Assembly (NCBI GenBank): GCA_016794565.1
Contig: JAEUHQ010000065.1
Coordinates: forward strand, 1 to 64,000
DNA: 64,000 bases
Source of the DNA: Planctomycetota bacterium
GTDB lineage: Bacteria > Planctomycetota > UBA1135 > UBA2386
Direction of reading: 5' to 3'
The translations under genes and the position numbers were made by a program. Positions 16,261 through 25,823 of the stretch are shown piece by piece. Each line of letters opens with the position of its first letter. The stretch's first letter is position 1. Under the pieces are notes generated by a model that saw only the letters and a list, made by a program, of their open reading frames with translations, made no database searches and was not told the origin of the DNA.

Positions 16261-18759
16261 GTGACCGACGCGAACGTGTTTCCCGACCTCGAGACGCTGC
16301 GCCGACAGGAGGCGCGGCTGCGCCCGCTGGTGCGGGCGCTCGTGCACGACGACGTGGTCGCCGACGTGTTGCAGGAGACCTGGCTCCGCGCGTGGCGCAG
16401 GCCGCCGCGTTCGGCGTCTTCGGCGGACGGGTGGCTGCGCCGCGTGGCGGCGCGCTTCGCGTTGACGCATCGCCGAGCCGAGAGCCGGCGCCGCGCCCAC
16501 GAGGCGGCGGCTGCGCGGGATTCCGCGACCGAGACTCCGTCGACCGAAGAAACGGTCGAACGCCTCTCGCTGCAGCGGGCGGTCGCGGCCGCGGCGACCT
16601 CGCTGCCCGAACCCCTGCGCACGGCGGTGCTGCTGCGCTACTACCACGGGCTCTCGGCCGAGGACACGGCCGCGCGAACGGGAACGACCGCGGCGAACGT
16701 TCGCCAGCGCACCCGTCGTGGTCTCGCCGCGATGCGCAGCCAGCTCGAAGGCGAACTCGGCGGCGGTTGGCGCGCCGCGCCGGCGGCGCTGTGGTTCTGC
16801 GCGCCCGATCCGGCCGGCGCACCCCTCACCCTCGTGTCCTCCCTCCTCTGCATGACGAAGCTCGGCGTGGCGTCTCTCGTGATCGGTGGCCTGTGCGTGC
16901 TGGCGGTCGTCGCGGCGACCGTTCCCTCCTGGTTCGCGACGCCTCCGGCGATGCGAACGGACGAACCCGTGGTCGCGCGGTCCGAGCCGTCGGCGCCGAC
17001 CTCGGCGACGGGTGCAGGCGCCGTGGCCTCGGTGGACGCGGAACGAACCGCCGTGCCCGGCGCGCGGGGCGGCGAGTCCGTGCACCGCGTGCGCGGGTCG
17101 GTCGTCGACGACCGCGGCCGTGCGGTCGCCGGCGCCGAGGTCCGTTCTGCCAAGGCCGATGGAACGGGCTGGACGAGCCTCGCCGTCTCCGACGCGGGCG
17201 GCGAGGTCGAGATCGGGCCGGTGTCGCCGGTGGCGCAACTGGACGTCGCGCCTCCGTGGATCGCGGTCGCGGTGCAGATGCCGTCGTTCGATCGTCCCCG
17301 GGTGCCGCCGATGTTCGTCGTCGCGGCGGCGCGCGAGCAGGTCGTCACGGTACGCGACGATCGCGGCTTCCCGGTCGCCGGTGCGACGGCGAGCGTGCAG
17401 GTCCACGGGCTCGTCGACTTCCCGCGTTCGCTGGACGACGCGGCGCGCGTCGTGCCGGCGAACGGCGTGAGCGACGAGTCGGGGCGCGTGCGGTGGCTGC
17501 GACTTCCGCTCTCCGGCACCGTGATCGTGCTGCGGAAGCCAGGACATCGGCCGGTCGCGGTCCGGGTCGACGAGGCGGCGGCGGCCGACCTCGAAGTCGT
17601 CCTCGTGCGCATCGAGAAGGGCGAACGGATCGTGACCGGCGTCGTCACCGGCCCGCGCGGTTCGTTCCTGCGCAGCGCGGTGGTCGGCATCGGCGACCGC
17701 CGCACGACGACCGACGACTTCGGCAGCTACGTCCTCACGATCGAACCCGGCGCGTACGTGGATCCGAGGGCCGGGCTGTACGCGGTCGCCGACGACCTCT
17801 TCCCCGCGGTGGTGCGCGGGTTCGGCGCGCGACTCGAAGGTGCGGACGCGACGGTCGTGCAGGACCTGAAGGTCGAACGGCTCGCCACCGTCATCGAAGG
17901 GCGCATCGTCGACGCCGACGGCAAGGCCGTGCCCGGCGTCGCCGTGTATCCGTGGAAGCTCGAGAACCTGACGGAGAACGAGACGGCCGAGGACCTCGCG
18001 GCGCCGCACGACCGGCCGCCGCTCTCGCTGGTCGGCAACAAGGTGCGGGCGTTCGCGAACACCGACGACGACGGACGCTTCACGTTGCCGGGGCTCGACG
18101 AGCGGCCGTACCGGCTGCGCCTCTTCGACCGCGCGCAGCAGTGGGCGTGGACGACGCCGGAGATCCGCGGCGGCTCGCGCGACGTCGAAGTCCGCCTCCC
18201 CGCCGACCTGCAGGGACCGGTCGCCGGCATCGTTCGTGATCGCAGCGGGGCGCCCGCGGCGCGAGTGCGGATCGGCGCCTACATGGAAGTGCACGCCAAC
18301 GGCGGCGGCGTCGCGTCGATCGGTCTCCGCGCGTCCACGACGACCGACGCCGAGGGGCGGTTCTCGCTGCCCGCCCTCGCGCGCCACGGCGTCTCGCTGA
18401 GCCTCGCGGGCAAGCAGTGGGTGGACCAGAGCCACGCCATCGACCCGACCGTGGACACGACGAGGCTCGAGATCACGGTGCTGCGTCGCTGCCACGTGCG
18501 CGTGCAACTCGCGGATCCGGCGTTCGCGTCGGCACACGTCGCGTTCCTCGACGTGAACGGCGACACGGTGATGATCCAGCAGGACAGCGGCGGCACGAGC
18601 ATGAAGACGACGACCTGCGCGCTGCACGACGGGAAGACCGAAGTGCTGTCGCTCAGCGAGGCGGCCGTGACGCTCGACGTGCGCAAGGCGGACGGCACGT
18701 CGCAGCAGCAGTACTCCATCGTGCTCCGCCCCGGCGACGTGAACCTGGTGGCGCGCTGA
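16261..18759 (+). CDS. ECF sigma factor fused via membrane helix to carboxypeptidase-regulatory-like domains
   Basis: An 832-aa protein in one uninterrupted frame. Residues about 10-85 are sigma70 region 2 (RPLVRALVHDDVVADVLQETWLRAW), and about 115-165 are region 4 (LPEPLRTAVLLRYYHGLSAEDTAARTGTTAANVRQR, quoted in two parts of one helix-turn-helix). A single membrane helix (about 201-225) follows, then a long outer part with several CarboxypepD_reg-like beta-sandwich repeats, recognisable by VRGSVVDDRGRAVAGAEV, IEGRIVDADGKAVPGVAV and AGIVRDRSGAPAARVRI. This is a sigma factor tethered by its own C-terminal sensor, with no separate anti-sigma gene next to it. GTG 16261 is chosen; GTG 16225 is also possible. 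Confidence 0.88.
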   Translation: MTDANVFPDLETLRRQEARLRPLVRALVHDDVVADVLQETWLRAWRRPPRSASSADGWLRRVAARFALTHRRAESRRRAHEAAAARDSATETPSTEETVERLSLQRAVAAAATSLPEPLRTAVLLRYYHGLSAEDTAARTGTTAANVRQRTRRGLAAMRSQLEGELGGGWRAAPAALWFCAPDPAGAPLTLVSSLLCMTKLGVASLVIGGLCVLAVVAATVPSWFATPPAMRTDEPVVARSEPSAPTSATGAGAVASVDAERTAVPGARGGESVHRVRGSVVDDRGRAVAGAEVRSAKADGTGWTSLAVSDAGGEVEIGPVSPVAQLDVAPPWIAVAVQMPSFDRPRVPPMFVVAAAREQVVTVRDDRGFPVAGATASVQVHGLVDFPRSLDDAARVVPANGVSDESGRVRWLRLPLSGTVIVLRKPGHRPVAVRVDEAAAADLEVVLVRIEKGERIVTGVVTGPRGSFLRSAVVGIGDRRTTTDDFGSYVLTIEPGAYVDPRAGLYAVADDLFPAVVRGFGARLEGADATVVQDLKVERLATVIEGRIVDADGKAVPGVAVYPWKLENLTENETAEDLAAPHDRPPLSLVGNKVRAFANTDDDGRFTLPGLDERPYRLRLFDRAQQWAWTTPEIRGGSRDVEVRLPADLQGPVAGIVRDRSGAPAARVRIGAYMEVHANGGGVASIGLRASTTTDAEGRFSLPALARHGVSLSLAGKQWVDQSHAIDPTVDTTRLEITVLRRCHVRVQLADPAFASAHVAFLDVNGDTVMIQQDSGGTSMKTTTCALHDGKTEVLSLSEAAVTLDVRKADGTSQQQYSIVLRPGDVNLVAR

Positions 18760-18770
18760 CGGTGCGTCAG
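18756..18770. terminator. Hairpin containing both stop codons (sigma fusion / kelch gene)
   Basis: CTGACG-GTG-CGTCAG forms a 6-bp stem with a 3-nt loop between convergent genes. The TGA of the sigma gene (18757-18759) and the TCA of the minus-strand kelch gene (18767-18769) pair with each other. There is no U-tract. A bidirectional terminator function is inferred. Confidence 0.4.
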
Positions 18771-20119
18771 TCGATCACGTAGCACGTCGGCTGCGGGAAC
18801 GCGTTGCCGTTGTCGCCACCGAGCACGACGACCCGGCCGCCCGGCAGCGTGTGCATCGAGTGTCCCGTGCGCGGGCTCGGCAGGCGGGCCGCCCACGGAG
18901 TCCAGGCTCTCGTCGCCGGGTCCCACGTCTCCAGCCGATCCGTCGTCGTGTTGCCGGCGCCGACGCCGCCGACAGCGAGCACGCGGCCGTCGGCCAGGCG
19001 CACCGCGCGCGCGAACGTGCGGGCGATCGCCGCGCTGCCCGCCTCCTCGAGTGCGCCGCTCGCGGTGACGAGCATCTCGGCTGCGGCGATCGGACTGCCC
19101 GCGTCTTCGCCGCCCACGATCAGCACGCCGCCGTCGACCGGCACCGCGGTGTGCAGTGTGCGCGGATGCAGCAGGGCCGGGCCGGGGGCGAACGTCTCGG
19201 TCGCCGGATCGAAGAACTCCGTCGTCGCGATGACGGTGCCGGTCGTGACGTCGACGCCGCCCGCGATCCACACGAGCCCCGACGCGAGCGTCGTCGCGGT
19301 GTGGCCGGCGCGCACGTGCATCGCTTCGCCGATCGGCGCTCGGACGCCAGTGCCCGGTTCCCAGATCTCGGCGTCGCGGTCCGTCGCCGTCCCGCCCGCG
19401 ACGAAGCCGCCGACGATCAGCACCCGATCGCCGGGCAGTTCGGAGAGGGTCACGGCGTCGCGATTGCACGCGAGGTTGCCGACGATCGACCAGCCGAGGG
19501 CCGCGGGATCCCAGCGCTCGATGCGCGTCGCTTCGAGGAACGTCGCGCTGTTCGTCACGCCGCCGAGCGCGAGAACGCCGCCGTCCGCGAGCGCGATCGC
19601 ACCGCACTCGGCGCGGCCGCGCGACAGGTCGCCGACGGGCGCGAACGCCGCGGTCACCGGATCGAAGACCTCGGCGTTGCTCCAGAACTGCGGGCCCGGT
19701 GCGGACCCGCCGACCATCAGCACACGGCCGTCGGCGAGCAGCGTCGCACCGTGGCGCGTGCGTTCGATCGAACTCGGCGGCAGCTCGCGGACCCGTTCGC
19801 GGTAGCGGAACGGCACGTCGAGGACCTTCGTCTCGGTGCCCGAAGCAGTCGTCACGGTGAGCGTGTAGCTCTTCGCGACGATCGTCGGTCCGACGCGGTA
19901 CGACGAACCGCTCGCGACGGGGCCGACGTCCGGATCGATGCGCGCCGTTCCGTCCGGGAACGTCGGCAGGAGCAGCACCGAATCGCCCGGCGCGAAGAAC
20001 GTCGGGCTCGCGGTGAGGGACGTGACGACGATCGGCGGTGCACCGCCGCCGCCGCCACCGCCGCCGCAGGCGGCGAGCAGTGCGGAGAACGGAGCGAGGA
20101 ACGGGAGGGCGTGGCGCAC
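18767..20119 (-). CDS. Kelch-repeat lipoprotein
   Basis: A 450-aa protein from GTG 20119. The N-terminus is a signal sequence with lipobox LLAAC (C18) followed by a run of eight glycines, a flexible linker common in lipoproteins of this group. A short Ig-like domain (about 30-115) is followed by about six kelch repeats: blocks such as LADGRVLMVGGSA, EVFDPVTAAFAPVGDL and RTGHSMHTLPGGRVVVLGG, alternating with a paired Gly-Gly and a W/F. They should fold as a beta-propeller. The function is unknown; it probably acts at the cell surface. Confidence 0.85.
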   Translation of the reverse strand: MRHALPFLAPFSALLAACGGGGGGGGAPPIVVTSLTASPTFFAPGDSVLLLPTFPDGTARIDPDVGPVASGSSYRVGPTIVAKSYTLTVTTASGTETKVLDVPFRYRERVRELPPSSIERTRHGATLLADGRVLMVGGSAPGPQFWSNAEVFDPVTAAFAPVGDLSRGRAECGAIALADGGVLALGGVTNSATFLEATRIERWDPAALGWSIVGNLACNRDAVTLSELPGDRVLIVGGFVAGGTATDRDAEIWEPGTGVRAPIGEAMHVRAGHTATTLASGLVWIAGGVDVTTGTVIATTEFFDPATETFAPGPALLHPRTLHTAVPVDGGVLIVGGEDAGSPIAAAEMLVTASGALEEAGSAAIARTFARAVRLADGRVLAVGGVGAGNTTTDRLETWDPATRAWTPWAARLPSPRTGHSMHTLPGGRVVVLGGDNGNAFPQPTCYVID

Positions 20120-20126
20120 GCGCCGG

Positions 20127-20132
20127 AGGATA
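20127..20132 (-). promoter_or_regulatory. -10-like hexamer before kelch gene
   Basis: On the minus strand TATCCT lies 7 nt before GTG 20119, again leaving almost no room for a leader. Inferred from sequence only. Confidence 0.3.
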
Positions 20133-20226
20133 GCGATGGGCAGGCGTGGCGGAACCCGGGGGGCAGCGCGCGAAACCCGGCGCGGCGCCCTTGTGCCCGC
20201 ACGCGAGGCCTCGCACGATCGGCGCC

Positions 20227-21015
20227 GTGACGCTCGTCGACCCACCGCTGATCCTCGGCCCGCACCGTTTTTCGTCGCGACTGTTCCTCGGCACCGGCAA
20301 GTACCCGTCGATGGAGTCGATGGTCGAAGCGCTCGCGGTGTCGGGCACCCAGTGCGTGACCGTCGCGGTGCGGCGCCTCCAGATCGGTGTTCCGCAAGGC
20401 AAGTCGCTGCTCGACTATCTGCCGCGGGACCGCTACGTGCTGCTGCCGAACACGGCCGGGTGCTTCGACGCCGAGCACGCGGTCCGCACGGCCCGCCTCG
20501 GCCGCGAACTCGGCATCGGTGATCTCGTGAAGCTCGAGGTGCTGGGTGATCCCGACACGCTGCTGCCCGATCCGCTCGGCACGCTCGAGGCCGCGAAGAC
20601 CCTCGTGAAAGAAGGGTTCGTCGTGCTGTGCTACACGAGCGACGACCCCGTGCTCGCGAAGCGCCTGGAGGACGCGGGCGTCACCGCGGTGATGCCTGCC
20701 GGCGCGCCGATCGGCAGCGGCCAGGGCATCCTGAATCCCAACAACATCCGCATCATCCTCGAACGCGCGAAGGTGCCCGTGATCGTCGACGCGGGCGTCG
20801 GCACGGCGAGCGACGTGGCAGTCGCGTTCGAACTCGGTGCGCACGGCGTGCTGCTGAACACGGGCGTCGCACTCGCGAAGGACCCGGTGCGCATGGCGCG
20901 GGCGATGAGGGCCGCCGCCGAAGCGGGGCGCGACGCGTTCCTGGCGGGTCGCATCGGGAAGAAGCTGTACGCGAGCGCGTCGTCGCCGACCGCCGGCGTC
21001 ATCGCCGGCGAGTGA
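20227..21015 (+). CDS. thiG: Thiazole synthase ThiG
   Basis: A 262-aa TIM-barrel protein. It shows the ThiG signatures [10 protein letters not shown] near the N-terminus, [24 protein letters not shown] with the Schiff-base lysine (K102), [13 protein letters not shown] and [15 protein letters not shown]. It condenses deoxyxylulose 5-phosphate, dehydroglycine and ThiS thiocarboxylate to the thiazole moiety of thiamine. GTG 20227 is chosen because it is the first start in a stretch matching the family; a 27-codon upstream extension looks non-coding. It sits divergent to the kelch lipoprotein gene. The CPBP protease start is 4 nt after its stop. Confidence 0.93.
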   Translation: MTLVDPPLILGPHRFSSRLFLGTGKYPSMESMVEALAVSGTQCVTVAVRRLQIGVPQGKSLLDYLPRDRYVLLPNTAGCFDAEHAVRTARLGRELGIGDLVKLEVLGDPDTLLPDPLGTLEAAKTLVKEGFVVLCYTSDDPVLAKRLEDAGVTAVMPAGAPIGSGQGILNPNNIRIILERAKVPVIVDAGVGTASDVAVAFELGAHGVLLNTGVALAKDPVRMARAMRAAAEAGRDAFLAGRIGKKLYASASSPTAGVIAGE

Positions 21016-21019
21016 CGCG

Positions 21020-21676
21020 ATGCCGTCGGACCCGACGCCCGCTGCGGCTGCGCCGGTCGTCGGCGATCGCGCGGCGATCGTGCAGCTGCCGTTCGTGCTC
21101 GCGGCGTGCTGTCTCGGGTTCGTCTTCGGCCTCGAAGGCGGCGTTCTCGCCGTCGTCGCGTGTGCGGCGATCTGGCCGCCGCGGGTGCCGTGGCGACCGC
21201 TCGCGGCGAGGCGCGTGCTGCTCGGCTACGTGCCGTTCGCGCTCGTGTGGCTCGTGTTCGTCGTCGTCTACCTGCGCATCGCGAACGCGTGCGGGTTCGT
21301 GATTCCGCCGCAGCCGACGCTCGAGACGATGGCGACGCAGGGCACGGCGATGCCGGGGTTCGTGCTGGCGGTGTTCGGAATCGTCGTCGTCGCGCCGGTG
21401 GTCGAGGAGGTGTTGTTCCGCGGCTACCTCTTCACGGCTCTCGATCTCGTCCTGCCGCGCTGGGCGACGCAGATCGCGACGGCGACCGTGTTCGGTCTCT
21501 TGCACGGGCCGGCGTACGCGCTTCCGATCGGTGTCCTGTCGCTCTACTTCGGATGGCAGCGCGCGAAGAACGGCTCGCTGCTCCCGTCGATCCTGGCCCA
21601 CGCGGTCCACAACGGGCTGACCGTCGCGGTCACCGTCCTGTGGCCAGGGCACCTCGAGCACCTCTATCCCCGATGA
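21020..21676 (+). CDS. CPBP/CAAX-type intramembrane protease
   Basis: A 218-aa polytopic membrane protein with about six hydrophobic helices. The ABI/CPBP family motifs are visible: EEVLFRGYL (E129, E130) as motif 1, FGLLHG as motif 2 and HAVHN as the final motif. The two Glu and the His residues are the proposed catalytic or metal-binding set. Substrates of bacterial members are mostly unknown. The stop overlaps the start of the next gene (ATGA), so the two are translationally coupled. Confidence 0.87.
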   Translation: MPSDPTPAAAAPVVGDRAAIVQLPFVLAACCLGFVFGLEGGVLAVVACAAIWPPRVPWRPLAARRVLLGYVPFALVWLVFVVVYLRIANACGFVIPPQPTLETMATQGTAMPGFVLAVFGIVVVAPVVEEVLFRGYLFTALDLVLPRWATQIATATVFGLLHGPAYALPIGVLSLYFGWQRAKNGSLLPSILAHAVHNGLTVAVTVLWPGHLEHLYPR

Positions 21677-22233
21677 ACCCACAGCAGTACCCGCCGAAGG
21701 ACCCCGCCGCGCGCCAGTTCCTCGTCCACCCCGACATGGTCGGGCGCCTCCGCCGCCGCGGCTCCGCGATGGTCGCCGACAACGCGACCGTCGTCGGCGA
21801 CGTTCGTCTCGGCAAAGACGTGGGAATCTGGTTCGGCGTGACGATCCGCGGCGACGACAGCTGGATCCAGATCGGCGACGACACGAACGTGCAGGACAAC
21901 ACGTGCGTGCACGTCGACATCGACGCACCGCTGCGCATCGGCCGCGGCGTGACGATCGGCCACGGAGTCATCGTGCACGGCGTCGAGATCGGCGACTACG
22001 CGCTGGTCGGCATGGGCAGCATCGTTCTCGGCGGCGCGCGGATCGGCGAGTATTCGCTCGTCGGGGCGGGCGCGCTGATCAAGGAAGGCGCGGTGATCCC
22101 GCCGCGTTCGGTGGTGCTCGGCATGCCGGGCAAGGTCGTCCGTCAGGTCACCGACGAAGAGATGGAGGGCATGCGCTGGCGCGCCCGCCACTACGTCGAA
22201 CGAGCGCGCAGCTACCTCGCACCCGGCAGCTGA
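21673..22233 (+). CDS. Gamma-class carbonic anhydrase-like hexapeptide protein
   Basis: A 186-aa left-handed beta-helix protein built of hexapeptide repeats. Three histidines have the spacing of the zinc site of the family (H80, H97 and H102, the last two in IGHGVIVHG). This supports carbonic anhydrase-type (YrdA/PaaY/CaiE) membership; whether it hydrates CO2 is not certain, because many members show little activity. It starts inside the stop of the CPBP protease gene (4-nt overlap) and belongs with it in an operon that may begin at thiG. Confidence 0.85.
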   Translation: MNPQQYPPKDPAARQFLVHPDMVGRLRRRGSAMVADNATVVGDVRLGKDVGIWFGVTIRGDDSWIQIGDDTNVQDNTCVHVDIDAPLRIGRGVTIGHGVIVHGVEIGDYALVGMGSIVLGGARIGEYSLVGAGALIKEGAVIPPRSVVLGMPGKVVRQVTDEEMEGMRWRARHYVERARSYLAPGS

Positions 22234-22352
22234 ACTCTCCGTTGCCATCGTCCGCATCGCGGAACAGCGGACGATCCCGTCGCGAGATTGCGGCGCAGCG
22301 CGTCCTCGGTCCCGATGTGCTACTCTTCGAGGCGTTGTCGCACTCCTCCTCG

Positions 22353-24647
22353 ATGATCAATCCCCGCACCGCCGTTCCCCTCGTTCTCGCCGCAGTCGCC
22401 GCCGGCTGCGCGCGCCATGAAGGCGACATCGCCAGCCTGACGATCGGCTCGCTGCCGCGATTCGAAACGCGCACGGAGTACACGCCTGGGACGCAGCGCC
22501 TCTCGGACTATCACGTCGCGGACTTCGACGGCGACGGCGAACTCGACATGGCGGTGATCAGCCTGTCCGGCGAGTTCCGCGTGCTGCTCGGCAACGGCAC
22601 CGACTTCGTCGTGACGCAGGAAGCCCAGATCGGCGACAGCCCGATCTGGATCGCCGGCGGCGACTTCGACCACGACGGCGACGAAGACCTCGTTGTCGTA
22701 CGCGGCATGGCGATGGCGGCCGACCTCTGGTTCAACGACGGCAGCGCCTCGTTCACGAAGGTCGGCGAACTGCCGCTGCCCGCGATCGCGTCCCTGTCGG
22801 TCGTCACCGGCGACCTCGACCAGGACGGCAATCTCGACGTCATCGTGTCGGCGCCCGTGGCGCCGCAGATCCGCATCTTCTACGGCGACGGCTCGGGGGC
22901 CTTCCCGTCGACCCAGGACCTGTCGCTGCCGGGCGGCGGCCAGCCCTACACGGTCCAGATCGGCGACGTCACGCGCGACGGACTGCCGGATCTCATCGCG
23001 TCGGACAACATCCTGTCGCGTGTCGTCGTGTTCCCGGGCACGCAGGGCGGCGGCGGCTTCGGCAACTACGCGTGCGAACTCCTCGTGCCGGGCTTCCCGG
23101 TGGCGACGTCGGTCGGCGACCTGAGCGGCGACGGTCTCCCGGACATCGCGGTGTCGTGCTTCCTCGGGAAGCGCTTCACCGTGATCACCGACATCCTCCC
23201 GCCGATCGGCCAGAAGAGCACGCTCGGCGGCGACGGCACGGACGGTGTGTCGGTCGTGCTCGAGCAGTGCCCGTACGACTCGTTCGACGTCAACATGCCC
23301 GATCGGCCGACCATCTCGGCGATCGCGGACGTGACCGGTGACGGGCGCCCCGACCTCATCGCGTGCCTCGCGTTCCGCGCGAGCGTCGTGGTCGCGCCGC
23401 AACTCGCGGGCGGCGGCATCAGCGACGACGATTCGACGAAGCGCTTCTACGACGCCGTCGAGGATCCGCTGCGTCCCGTGGTCGCCGACTTCGACCACAA
23501 CGGGCGGAACGATCTGCTCGTGCTCGCCGGCGGCGGTTCGCGCATCCATCTGTGGCGTTCGAACGCCGCGGGTCGCCTGCTCGGCGCCCGCAACTTCGAC
23601 TCGGGTCTGCCGGGTGCGTCGTGGATGGTGGGCGGCGACTTCGACGGCGACGGCGATCGTGAAGTGATCGTCGGCAGCGACCTGAACACGCAGGTGAGCG
23701 TGCTCGGGGCCGACGATCCCGCGGCCGCGACGATGAAACTCGAGGCGACGATCGACATCGGCGCGCCGGTGGCGCAGATCGAGGCCGGCGATCTCGACCT
23801 CGACGGTCGCCCCGACCTCGTCGTCAGCACGTCGGGCGGTCTGCGTGTGCTGCGCAACGTGTCGACGGGCAGCGGCTACGCATTCGTCACGCCGGCGGGG
23901 ACGCCGACGATCCTCGGCACTGCGACGGCACCGTTCGGCGCGACGATCGGTGACTTCGATCGCGACGGCAACCGCGACATCGCCGTGTGCGATTCGGTCG
24001 GGGGCGGCCTGCACATCTTCCGCGGCACGAACACACCGTTCGTGTTCCTGCCGGAGATCGTGATCCCGCTCGGCGGCAAGCCGCTGGACGTCGTTGCCGC
24101 CGACTTCACCGGCGATCGACTCGTCGACCTTGCCGTGTCGCGCGAAGACATGGCCGACATCGTCATCCTGCGCAACACGACGCCGACGAGCGGCCTCGCG
24201 CCGACCGATCCGGGCTTCGAGAACTTCCTGTCGGTCCCGGTCGGCCAGTCGCCGCTCTACCTCATCACGTCGGACTTCAACCTCGACGGCCGCGCGGACC
24301 TCGTCGTCAGCAACGGCGACTCCGGTTCGGTGACGGTGCTCTACGGCCAGGCCACGGGGTTCACCGGCCAGTCGTTCCCGGCGGGCACGGGCCCGACGGC
24401 CCTGCTCGCGCAGGACCTGACGAACGACGGGCTGCCGGACATCCTCGTCGCGTCGCTCGTGAGCGGCGACTTCCGCGTGATGGTGGGCGACGGCAAGGGC
24501 GGCTTCCCTCTGCTGCCGGTGTTCCCCGGCACGTGGGGCGCGTCGAACGCGGTGCTGCAGGACATGACGAAGGACGGCCTGCCGGACCTGCTCATCTCGA
24601 GCCTGATCACCGAGCGCGTCTCGCTCGTCCGCAACATCCGCGACTGA
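22353..24647 (+). CDS. FG-GAP/VCBS-repeat lipoprotein
   Basis: A 764-aa protein from ATG 22353 with a lipobox LAAVAAGC (C19). The mature part is a long series of FG-GAP/VCBS repeats, each with an acidic calcium-binding-type loop such as DFDGDGELD, DFDHDGDED, DLDQDGNLD and DFNLDGRAD, followed by a strand and a glycine-rich turn. About 14 repeats are visible, enough for two seven-bladed beta-propellers. It is probably a surface-exposed calcium-binding or adhesive protein. Codon use matches the neighbours. It is followed 17 nt later by the nucleotidyltransferase gene. Confidence 0.88.
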   Translation: MINPRTAVPLVLAAVAAGCARHEGDIASLTIGSLPRFETRTEYTPGTQRLSDYHVADFDGDGELDMAVISLSGEFRVLLGNGTDFVVTQEAQIGDSPIWIAGGDFDHDGDEDLVVVRGMAMAADLWFNDGSASFTKVGELPLPAIASLSVVTGDLDQDGNLDVIVSAPVAPQIRIFYGDGSGAFPSTQDLSLPGGGQPYTVQIGDVTRDGLPDLIASDNILSRVVVFPGTQGGGGFGNYACELLVPGFPVATSVGDLSGDGLPDIAVSCFLGKRFTVITDILPPIGQKSTLGGDGTDGVSVVLEQCPYDSFDVNMPDRPTISAIADVTGDGRPDLIACLAFRASVVVAPQLAGGGISDDDSTKRFYDAVEDPLRPVVADFDHNGRNDLLVLAGGGSRIHLWRSNAAGRLLGARNFDSGLPGASWMVGGDFDGDGDREVIVGSDLNTQVSVLGADDPAAATMKLEATIDIGAPVAQIEAGDLDLDGRPDLVVSTSGGLRVLRNVSTGSGYAFVTPAGTPTILGTATAPFGATIGDFDRDGNRDIAVCDSVGGGLHIFRGTNTPFVFLPEIVIPLGGKPLDVVAADFTGDRLVDLAVSREDMADIVILRNTTPTSGLAPTDPGFENFLSVPVGQSPLYLITSDFNLDGRADLVVSNGDSGSVTVLYGQATGFTGQSFPAGTGPTALLAQDLTNDGLPDILVASLVSGDFRVMVGDGKGGFPLLPVFPGTWGASNAVLQDMTKDGLPDLLISSLITERVSLVRNIRD

Positions 24648-24664
24648 ACGAACGGGATCGCCGC

Positions 24665-25618
24665 GTGTCCAACGACCTGATGGGAGTGATCCTCGCCGCG
24701 GGCAAGGGCACGCGGATGCGCCCGTTCTCCGAGCACTGGCCGAAGCCGATCCTGCCGGTGCTCGGCAAGCCGCTGATGGCCTACCAGCTCGAGATGATGG
24801 CGGGTCTCGGCATCCGCCGCGTGGTGGTCGTCATCGGTCACCTCGGGCACGAGGTCGTGCGCGCGCTCGGCGACGGCAGCCAGTGGGGCGTCAAGATCGA
24901 CTATGTCGAGCAGGAGGAGATGCTCGGCATCGCGCACGCGGTGTCGCGCCTCGAAGCGCACGTCGACAAGCCGTTCTTCCTGTTCCTCGGCGACATCTAC
25001 TTCGACACCGAGAACCTCGCGTCGATGGTGCGCCGCTTCTGCGACGGACGCGGCATCGGCGGCGTGCTCGCCTGCAAGCGCGAACCGAACCTCGAGGCGA
25101 TCAAGCGCAACTTCGTCGTGCTCGTCGGCCCGGACGGCTTCGTGCACCGCGTGATCGAGAAACCGCGCCACCCGCGCACCGATCTCAAGGGCTGCGGCAT
25201 CTACCTGTTCGACCTGTCGTTCTTCGACGCCGTGCGCCGCACGCCGCGCACCGCGATGCGCAACGAGTACGAGATCACCGACTCGATCCAGATCTTCCTC
25301 GACGACGGTTACAAGGTCGAAGCGGCCGAGGTCGTGAAGGCCGACATGAACGTCAGTTACCCGGCCGACCTGCTCGAACTCAACCTGCTGCTGCTCGGCA
25401 AGAGCGGCAAGACCGAGTTCCGCGCGCCTGACGTGAAGCTCGGCAAGTCCGCCACGCTCGAGCGCTGCGTCGCGATGGCGGGTGCGGAGGTCGGCGAGGG
25501 CGCGAAGCTGACCGAGTGCCTGCTGTTCCCCGGCGCTCGCGTGCCGGCCGGACGTGTGCGGCGCCGTTCGATCTTCACCGCCGACGCGGAGATCCGCTGC
25601 AGCGGCGAAGAAATCTGA
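24665..25618 (+). CDS. Sugar-nucleotide nucleotidyltransferase (RmlA/GlmU-like)
   Basis: A 317-aa protein from GTG 24665 (MSNDLMGVIL). The N-terminal signature ILAAGKGTRMRPFS and WPKPILPV binds the nucleotide phosphates; LFLGDIYFD holds the metal-binding aspartate. Family members join a nucleoside triphosphate and a sugar 1-phosphate. The last 70 residues (SATLERCVAMAGAEVGEGAKL) look like a short left-handed beta-helix. The sugar and base cannot be deduced. It may supply a glycan pathway together with the minus-strand cluster at 33.5-38.3 kb. Confidence 0.85.
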   Translation: MSNDLMGVILAAGKGTRMRPFSEHWPKPILPVLGKPLMAYQLEMMAGLGIRRVVVVIGHLGHEVVRALGDGSQWGVKIDYVEQEEMLGIAHAVSRLEAHVDKPFFLFLGDIYFDTENLASMVRRFCDGRGIGGVLACKREPNLEAIKRNFVVLVGPDGFVHRVIEKPRHPRTDLKGCGIYLFDLSFFDAVRRTPRTAMRNEYEITDSIQIFLDDGYKVEAAEVVKADMNVSYPADLLELNLLLLGKSGKTEFRAPDVKLGKSATLERCVAMAGAEVGEGAKLTECLLFPGARVPAGRVRRRSIFTADAEIRCSGEEI

Positions 25619-25823
25619 AGGCGGGGCATTGACAGCTCGGGGGGGGACACGGTGCCCGAACGAAAACGGGAACCCTCGCATGGGCGCTCTTTGCAGTTCC
25701 GATGCTGACACCGTCTCTCGAGTCTGAGCTGAGGCCTCGAGGGATTGGGCGGTCGACACTTGGTGCAGTGCCAGCTGCGTACTTGTTCCTTCTCCGGGCA
25801 CACCACCTGCGGAGATTCCGACG
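25619..25823. other. Lower-GC non-coding segment upstream of Cys-rich small ORF
   Basis: No convincing gene is seen. The base composition and third-position use differ from the surrounding DNA, which has very high GC at third positions. Two short frames here contain Cys-rich peptides (for example QCQLRTCSF at about 25770), each interrupted by stops. This may be a decayed upstream part of the small ORF that follows. Confidence 0.4.

Noticed and set aside
25680-25730. In-frame TGA at 25725-25727 upstream of the Cys-rich ORF as a second selenocysteine codon
   Set aside because: No redox motif, no family match, and no hairpin of SECIS type was seen after it; it is simply a stop in a low-GC intergenic stretch.
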